NCBI GenBank assembly: GCA_964387425.1
Contig: CAYLXP010000108.1
Coordinates: 1 to 18,931 of the forward strand
DNA length: 18,931 bases
Origin: CAYLXP01 sp964387425
GTDB taxonomy: Bacteria > Verrucomicrobiota > Kiritimatiellia > UBA8416
Direction: 5' to 3'
Shown here: positions 14,182-18,931 of the stretch, in pieces
How the letters are laid out: every line of letters starts with the position of its first letter
How positions within the stretch are numbered: position 1 is the stretch's first letter
The notes under the pieces: generated by a model
Told to the model about the DNA's origin: nothing
Databases searched by the model: none
Seen by the model: the letters and a program-made list of their open reading frames with translations, nothing else
Program-made: the position numbers and the translations under genes

Positions 14182-14760
14182 ATGAAGATGGTGAAGGATA
14201 AGAAAGTGCTGATGGGCTCCGACCGGGCCGGGTACGGATTGAAAGAGGCGATCAAGCGACAGCTCGAGTTTGAGGGCTGGGAAGTGACCGACGTTGGTGT
14301 CCAGGATCCACTGGATCCGGACCATGAGATGTTTCATCGCGTTGGGTTCAAAGTTGGCTCCATGATTTCGGAAGGTGAGTTCGAACGCGCACTAGTCTTT
14401 TGCGGCACGGGGCAGGGGATCCACCTTGCGGCCGGCAAATGTCCGCATGTGCATTGTGCTATGGTCGAGAGTGAGCCCGCCGCACTGAGGTGCATTACCG
14501 GCAACAACTGCAATGTCATGTCCATGGGGTCCTGGTTCATTCCGCCGGCCATGGGCATCGCCTGCGCCAAGGCGTTTCTCGAACACGAATTCGCCGAAGG
14601 CTTTGACTTCTGGCCGCTGTTCAAGGAATACCACCAGTTGGCGTATGACGAGATTGAGAACTTCGACTACGAGGAGTACAAGGCCAATGGCTTCGAGCTG
14701 AAGAACAAGCCGAAGGTGCCGATGGACTTCAATCCGAAAGTGGCGCCGATCAAGCGCTAG
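14182..14760 (+). CDS. RpiB/LacA/LacB-family sugar-phosphate isomerase
   Basis: 192 residues. The fold landmarks are GSDRAGYGLKEAIKR (usually GSDHAG), FCGTGQGIHLAAGK with the catalytic Cys, and NNCNVMSMGSWFI. Family members isomerise aldose and ketose phosphates (ribose-5-P, allose-6-P, galactose-6-P to tagatose-6-P, erythrulose-4-P). The usual His after the first Asp is Arg here, and the protein is about 40 residues longer than E. coli RpiB at the C-terminus; both suggest a substrate other than ribose-5-phosphate. ATG 14182 follows GAGAAAGGA (14166-14174); a longer open frame back to 14098 lies in the symporter gene and is rejected. With the phosphofructokinase, aldolase and TIM-family genes it completes an aldose-phosphate to triose-phosphate route. 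Confidence 0.87.
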   Translation: MKMVKDKKVLMGSDRAGYGLKEAIKRQLEFEGWEVTDVGVQDPLDPDHEMFHRVGFKVGSMISEGEFERALVFCGTGQGIHLAAGKCPHVHCAMVESEPAALRCITGNNCNVMSMGSWFIPPAMGIACAKAFLEHEFAEGFDFWPLFKEYHQLAYDEIENFDYEEYKANGFELKNKPKVPMDFNPKVAPIKR

Positions 14761-14780
14761 GTATAGCGGGAGTGGGCACA

Positions 14781-14980
14781 TGGGCTGAAGGCCCAAAACT
14801 CACTAGCCCACGGGCGAAGCCCTGGGTAGACAGTGAGGTGTCCTTGTTTCTGCGCGCTGAAAGTGCGCGACCAGCTAAGGCTGTGATGGTCGCGGGCCTT
14901 CAGCCCGCAAATAGATATGGAGGGCGGATGCCCCAGGGCTTCGCCCATGGGCTGACGAGTATCGCCCCTTCAGGGCGCAA
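14781..14980. repeat. Composite inverted repeat of three-hairpin units (AGCCCAnGGGCGAAGCCCTGGG family)
   Basis: The left unit has GGGC-TGAAG-GCCC (14782-14794), AGCCCACGGGCGAAGCCCTGGG (14805-14826) and GCGCGCTGAAAGTGCGC (about 14852-14868). The right unit carries the same kinds of modules in inverted order: GCGGGCCTTCAGCCCGC, CCCAGGGCTTCGCCCATGGG and CGCCCCTTCAGGGCG. Two related units thus sit head to head. Short frames across it consist of the repeat and are not genes. It separates the isomerase gene from the GH2 gene. The AGGAG SD of the GH2 gene (14981-14985) abuts its right end. Confidence 0.7.
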
Positions 14981-14992
14981 AGGAGTACGGAC

Positions 14993-17692
14993 ATGGCATT
15001 GAGACAGGTGAAGTGGATTGTGGCGCTGGTGTGTTGTGTTGCGTTGTCCGCGACGGTAGGCATCGCGGGTTCTTCGCGTGAGGTGTTGAATTTCAATACC
15101 GGATGGAAGTGGATCGATTCCGACGTCGAGGGTGGTGAGAGCGTGGGCCTGGACGAGTCCGGAGCCCTGGATGTCTCGCTGCCACACAGCACGGTGCTGC
15201 TGGACCTCTTCAAGGTTAATCCCGAAGAGTGGCGCAAGGTCACCTGGTATCGCCGCCACTTCAGTCTTCCGGCGGAGCATAAGGGGAGACGCGTGAACGT
15301 CCTCTTTCAGGGCGCCGGACAGGTCAATACGGTCTATGTGAACGGCATGCGGGTGGGGGAAGCCAAGGGGTACTTCACGCCGTTCGATTTCGACATCCAG
15401 GATCACGTCAAGTTCGGTGGGGCGGACAACGTCATCGCCGTCCGCGTGGACTCAACTGAGCACCCCGAGATGCCGCCGACCGGCAGTGACTTCCACTACT
15501 TCGGCGGTATTCATCGCGACGCGATCATGACCATCTGTGATGCCGTTAATGTGGATGACGCGTTCGTCTGGACGGAACCGGCGGACAAAGGTGTTCGTCT
15601 GAACGCGCGAGTCTGCGTCATCAACGGCTCCGAAAAACCTCGTTCGGTCCAGTTGTCAACGTCGCTGCTTGATGCCGATGAGAAGAGCGTGAGCTCAACG
15701 AGCGCCGGTGCGGTTACCATCGCGCCAGGAAAGACGCACTGCTTCGAGTTGACACACGCTATCGAGAATCCGCATCTCTGGTCGCTGAACGACCCCTACC
15801 TGCATGAGTTTGTCAGTCGCGTCAGAGTCGATGGCGACGTCGTCGACGAGCATAAGGTCACGACCGGACTTCGCTGGGTCACTGCGGACCCGCAGAACAC
15901 CGAGGGCGCCCGGATTTACCTGAATGGCAAGAAGGTCCGCCTGTTTGGGGTCAACCGTCACGAGCAGTATCCCTATATCGGCAACGCTGGTCCCAACCGT
16001 TACCACCGCCGTGATGCGCACCTGATCAAGTACGGCGCCGGATGTGACCTGGTCCGCACGTCGCACTACACGAATGACCCTGACTTCATCGACGAGTGCG
16101 ATCGTGTTGGCCTGCTTGTGGTGGCCGAGAACATGGGGTGGCAGACGGTCAAAGACGATTACTGGAAACAGGTCTACGAGGAGACTCTTGCAGAGATGGT
16201 GCGTCGCTACCGGAACCACCCGAGTATCATCATGTGGAGTGTCATTGTGAACGAGGGGCCCCCGAACTTGCTGGATTGGGAACGCAAGCTCAACACCATG
16301 GTGAAGGAAATCGACCCGACTCGGTTGACCGCCGACCACACCAATAAGAATAAGGCAGAGTTCATCACGGACGTCTGGAATCGCCACTGCTACACACCGG
16401 ACGGCAAGATCATTGATGTCGTGTATCAGCCCTGCGTGGTGGGAGAGTTCAACAACCGCCTTGGCTCGAACTTCGTGGTGCCTAACGACAACGAGTCGCG
16501 CAAGCTCAACATGATCCTCCAGGATGGCATCAAGGCCAACCTGCTGTGGGGCAACCCGAAGATTGCCGGCATCATCCGCTGGGACGCGTTTGGCTACATC
16601 ACGCCGAATAACGCCGAGGAGTACGGGCGCTGCAACCAGCACAAGAATTTCGGAGAATACCGCAATTCCGGCATCTATGGATGCTATCGTAACCGCCGCT
16701 ACCTCGCCGACTGGTGGCAGGCCCAGGCCAAGCCGGAGCAGGTTGGTGACGTCGTTCACATCCTGACCGAGTGGAAGCGCGACTCCTCCAGCACGGTCTA
16801 CGTGGCCAGTAACGCCGACGAAGTCGAGCTGTTTCGGGGGGACAAGTCGTTTGGGCGCATAAAGCCCAATCTCTACACCGACATGCGACAGGGACTGTTC
16901 CAGTTTGATGATGTCAANNNNNNNNNNNNNNNNNNNNNNNNNNNNNNNNNNNNNNNNNNNNNNNNNNNNNNNNNNNNNNNNNNNNNNNNNNNNNNNNNNN
17001 NNNNNNNNNNNNNNNNNCACAAGACGACACCGATTCAGTTCCAGAACCCTCCCGAGGACTCTGGTCTCGATTCGATCCAGATGACAGACGGCTACGGTGT
17101 GTTTCACCTGCGTTCGAGGTTAGGGCAGCCGGGCTCGATCAAGGTCGTCGCCGAAGCCGATGTCGGCGTCTCGGTGGACAATAACCAGAAGAATGGGCCC
17201 GCCAAGATATCGTACTACCCTAAGGAAGCCTGGAAGGTCGTCAAGCGTCCGGAGGCTTATGGGGGATACGTGCGTATGGTCCAGGGCAAGAAGGAGTGGA
17301 AATGCCGCGTCGAGATCCGGTTCACGGGTGAGCAGATTCGCCTCTACGGGGGGCGCGCCTACGAATTCGGAAACGCCTTGGTCACCATCGATGGCGGCCA
17401 CGAACGGATGATCGATGTCTGCACGGAAGCGACCAAACGCCGTGAGAATATGCTGCTCTACACCAGCCCGAAGTTGCCCGCGGGGGAACACGTGATGACG
17501 ATCACGCCGAAGTTCCGCAAGAAGTGGGACGAGAAGAAGATCCACAAGAAGGCCCAAGGCCCCAATACGAGCTTTGGCTTTAGCCTCGACCGCGTCAAGA
17601 TAATGGACGGCAAGGCCGACCTGAAGTCAGATCCGATCGTCATCAGGTCGACCCCGATTACATGCAAGACCGTTCCGGGTGGCGCGCGGTAG
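14993..17692 (+). CDS. Secreted GH2-family beta-galactosidase-type glycoside hydrolase (interrupted by assembly gap)
   Basis: A signal peptide (residues 1-26) is followed by a jelly-roll sugar-binding domain (about 30-185, with WYRRHFSLP and VYVNGMRVG), an Ig-like domain (to about 300) and a TIM barrel with GVNRHEQYPYIG. The acid/base is Glu421 (WSVIVNEGP) and the nucleophile Glu485 (CVVGEFNN). After the barrel, VYVASNADEVELFRGDKSFG resembles a DUF4982-type beta domain. The gap follows, then a C-terminal segment (about 680-899) with IRLYGGRAYEFGNALVTIDGG that may be carbohydrate-binding. The true length is unknown because 100 Ns replace the sequence at 16918-17017; both flanks are in one frame. 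Likely role: release of beta-linked galactose or a related sugar in the periplasm or outside. AGGAG precedes ATG 14993. Confidence 0.88.
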   Translation: MALRQVKWIVALVCCVALSATVGIAGSSREVLNFNTGWKWIDSDVEGGESVGLDESGALDVSLPHSTVLLDLFKVNPEEWRKVTWYRRHFSLPAEHKGRRVNVLFQGAGQVNTVYVNGMRVGEAKGYFTPFDFDIQDHVKFGGADNVIAVRVDSTEHPEMPPTGSDFHYFGGIHRDAIMTICDAVNVDDAFVWTEPADKGVRLNARVCVINGSEKPRSVQLSTSLLDADEKSVSSTSAGAVTIAPGKTHCFELTHAIENPHLWSLNDPYLHEFVSRVRVDGDVVDEHKVTTGLRWVTADPQNTEGARIYLNGKKVRLFGVNRHEQYPYIGNAGPNRYHRRDAHLIKYGAGCDLVRTSHYTNDPDFIDECDRVGLLVVAENMGWQTVKDDYWKQVYEETLAEMVRRYRNHPSIIMWSVIVNEGPPNLLDWERKLNTMVKEIDPTRLTADHTNKNKAEFITDVWNRHCYTPDGKIIDVVYQPCVVGEFNNRLGSNFVVPNDNESRKLNMILQDGIKANLLWGNPKIAGIIRWDAFGYITPNNAEEYGRCNQHKNFGEYRNSGIYGCYRNRRYLADWWQAQAKPEQVGDVVHILTEWKRDSSSTVYVASNADEVELFRGDKSFGRIKPNLYTDMRQGLFQFDDVXXXXXXXXXXXXXXXXXXXXXXXXXXXXXXXXXXHKTTPIQFQNPPEDSGLDSIQMTDGYGVFHLRSRLGQPGSIKVVAEADVGVSVDNNQKNGPAKISYYPKEAWKVVKRPEAYGGYVRMVQGKKEWKCRVEIRFTGEQIRLYGGRAYEFGNALVTIDGGHERMIDVCTEATKRRENMLLYTSPKLPAGEHVMTITPKFRKKWDEKKIHKKAQGPNTSFGFSLDRVKIMDGKADLKSDPIVIRSTPITCKTVPGGAR
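16918..17017. other. Assembly gap (100 N)
   Basis: Exactly 100 Ns lie inside the GH2 gene, a placeholder length commonly used for scaffold gaps of unknown size. The gene frame is open on both sides, but the missing length and sequence are unknown. Confidence 0.98.
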
Positions 17693-17725
17693 CATCGACC
17701 GGCCGGGCGAAACAGGAGAAGTAAT

Positions 17726-18892
17726 GTGACACTCTCCAGCAACCGACGGCATTTCCTGGGGGCCGCACTCGCTTTCGGTGCGGGCTCTGCAGTGTGGCCG
17801 CTCCGCTGGGCCGGCGGGGCACCGGCGAAAACTACGCAGGCCAGCCCGGGCGGGTTCTTCACGCTCGGTCGGCGCAAGGACCACTGGTGGTTGGTTACAC
17901 CGGAAGGCCGGCCGTTCTTCTCGCTGGGACTCAACCACATCGACCCGGCGACGATGCGCTATCCCGAAAGCGTTCATCTGTGGCGCGAGAAGTACGACGG
18001 GAGCACGCTCAAGTGGATCAAGGAGTCGGTGGCTCCGAACCTGAAGCGGTGGGGCTTCAATACCGTCGGGTGGGTCCAGGAAGTCACCGTACGCCAGTGG
18101 CGCCATTCGCGCCCGTTTACCTTCGAGGAGTACCAGGCCCTGGATATGCCCTACTGTCATCTGCTGCCCTTCACCGAGTCGCATCAGTGGGAGAAGCACA
18201 CGTGTCACTTCGATTACCGTAGTGCAGACTGGGCAGAGTGGTGTGACTACGTGGCCCGGTCTCATTGTGCCGAGCTTCGTGACGATCCTAAGCTGATCGG
18301 CTACTTCTACAGCGACTGCCCCTGCTGGACGCACTCAAGGCCTCACAACGCGTGGCGTGGCCCCATGTTCGATCCGGAGCTTCTCAAGAGCGAAGCCGGC
18401 CGCAGGGACCTGACAGAGCTCGCCGACGTGTACTACAAGACGACCCATGATGCCATTCGCCGGCACGATCCACACCACCTGATTCTTGGCGATCGCTACG
18501 AGGCCAACGCGCATATTGCCATGGATGTGATCGAGGCGGCCCTGCCTTACGTCGACGTCCTCTCGTTCCAGGACTTCCGCGACCCCGTCACACACCTTGA
18601 CGAGTGGCACAGGAAGACGGGGAAGCCGGTGTTGTTGGCAGATTCCGCCAGGGTGGATTGGCAGGAGAAGTCGTTCTACAAGTCGAATAACGGCGCCTGG
18701 TATGCCGAGACCGTGAAGGCCCTGTATGAGAATCCGGGCTGCATCGGCTTTCATCTCTGCGGTGCCTACCAACGCAACAAGGCGAGACGCCGTGGGTTGC
18801 TGGATGAATTGGAAAACCCCGACACGGAGCAGGTGAAGCTGATAAAGGCGGCCAACGAGCAAGTCACCCGTTGGATGACCGAACAGTTCTGA
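17726..18892 (+). CDS. Tat-exported (beta/alpha)8 glycoside-hydrolase-like protein (agarase/GH-A-like)
   Basis: 388 residues. The twin-arginine signal is SNRRHFLGAAL (Arg7-Arg8) with a hydrophobic stretch, cleaved around residue 34. The mature start GGFFTLGRRKDHWWLVTPEG, then RPFFSLGLNHID, resembles the opening of GH50-like and other clan GH-A proteins. The strand-4 motif is LIGYFYSDCPCW with Asp197, where GH-A enzymes usually have Asn-Glu. The strand-7 motif is GKPVLLADSARVDW with Asp306, where a nucleophile Glu is usual. It may be a family that uses Asp, or a non-canonical or inactive homologue. GTG 17726 is chosen with AGGAG (17714-17718); the ATG at 17724 is followed at once by TGA. It lies 33 bp after the GH2 gene and is probably co-transcribed. 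The substrate is unknown; agar- or porphyran-like galactans are a guess from context. Confidence 0.75.
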   Translation: MTLSSNRRHFLGAALAFGAGSAVWPLRWAGGAPAKTTQASPGGFFTLGRRKDHWWLVTPEGRPFFSLGLNHIDPATMRYPESVHLWREKYDGSTLKWIKESVAPNLKRWGFNTVGWVQEVTVRQWRHSRPFTFEEYQALDMPYCHLLPFTESHQWEKHTCHFDYRSADWAEWCDYVARSHCAELRDDPKLIGYFYSDCPCWTHSRPHNAWRGPMFDPELLKSEAGRRDLTELADVYYKTTHDAIRRHDPHHLILGDRYEANAHIAMDVIEAALPYVDVLSFQDFRDPVTHLDEWHRKTGKPVLLADSARVDWQEKSFYKSNNGAWYAETVKALYENPGCIGFHLCGAYQRNKARRRGLLDELENPDTEQVKLIKAANEQVTRWMTEQF

Positions 18893-18910
18893 GCGTTTTC
18901 GGCTCTCAAT

Positions 18911-18931
18911 GTAGGGCGAGCATCCTGCTCG
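18911..18931. repeat. Palindromic repeat GTAGGGCGAGCATCCTGCTCG (cut by window edge)
   Basis: CGAGCA-TCC-TGCTCG forms a 6-bp stem with a 3-nt loop after GTAGGG. The layout (GTAGGrC, then CATyCCTG inside a palindrome) parallels the outer arms of the element at 4106-4195. It follows the last gene's stop by 18 nt and probably continues past the window. Confidence 0.5.

Noticed and set aside
12525..14255. Long minus-strand open frame opposite the symporter gene
   Set aside because: His/Asp/Gln/Arg-rich composition typical of antisense shadow; no RBS or recognisable domain, while the plus strand is a clear SSS protein.
14757..15002. Short ORFs on both strands across the composite repeat
   Set aside because: They are made of the repeat units and resemble spurious ORFs produced by this kind of repeat.
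15695..17107. Minus-strand open frame opposite the GH2 gene
   Set aside because: It runs through the N gap and is Val/Asp/His-rich antisense of a gene with clear GH2 catalytic motifs.

Overview
The window looks like part of a polysaccharide-utilisation region from a PVC-group bacterium, most likely Kiritimatiellota or a related Verrucomicrobiota/Lentisphaerae lineage. This is inferred from the gene content: a secreted sulfatase, a giant autotransporter-associated beta-strand-repeat protein, a Tat-exported glycoside-hydrolase-like protein, an SSS sugar symporter, and multicopy families (four-helix-bundle, GxxExxY) with many palindromic intergenic repeats. No rRNA or tRNA gene fixes the taxonomy. 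A 100-N block at 16918-17017 shows this is a scaffold from a draft or metagenomic assembly.

Left part, minus strand. Positions 1-3740 hold the first 1246 codons of a secreted beta-strand-repeat protein that continues past the left edge. At a period of about 1076 residues the protein restarts, repeating its own mature N-terminus. Its upstream region (3741-4245) holds a good sigma70-type promoter overlapped by an array of 15-bp direct repeats, then several hairpins and a 90-nt multi-stem repeat. Next come a secreted sulfatase (4246-5679) and, 40 bp upstream, an IclR-family regulator (5720-6436) with a clear promoter.

Right part, plus strand. A divergent gene run starts at 6870: PPi-type phosphofructokinase, class II ketose-bisphosphate aldolase, a long divergent triose-phosphate-isomerase-family protein, a LarA-like nickel-pincer racemase/epimerase homologue, an SSS symporter and an RpiB/LacA/LacB-family isomerase. 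After a composite repeat come a secreted GH2 beta-galactosidase-type enzyme (interrupted by the N gap) and a Tat-exported (beta/alpha)8 glycoside-hydrolase-like protein. A coherent reading is that outer enzymes and the sulfatase release a sugar, the symporter imports it, and isomerase, kinase, aldolase and TIM-family enzymes take it to triose phosphates. The set resembles a non-PTS tagatose-6-phosphate-type route, but the substrate is not proven.

The most unusual feature is what fills the gaps of this catabolic operon. Two unrelated small ORFs, a four-helix-bundle protein and a GxxExxY protein, each sit in a gap between its own pair of inverted repeats. A solo copy of each repeat family, without any ORF, fills another gap (9444-9475 and 12362-12391). 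All four begin 2-13 nt after a metabolic gene's stop codon and leave the next ribosome binding site intact. This looks like two families of small passenger cassettes, with solo relics, loaded into one operon without breaking it.
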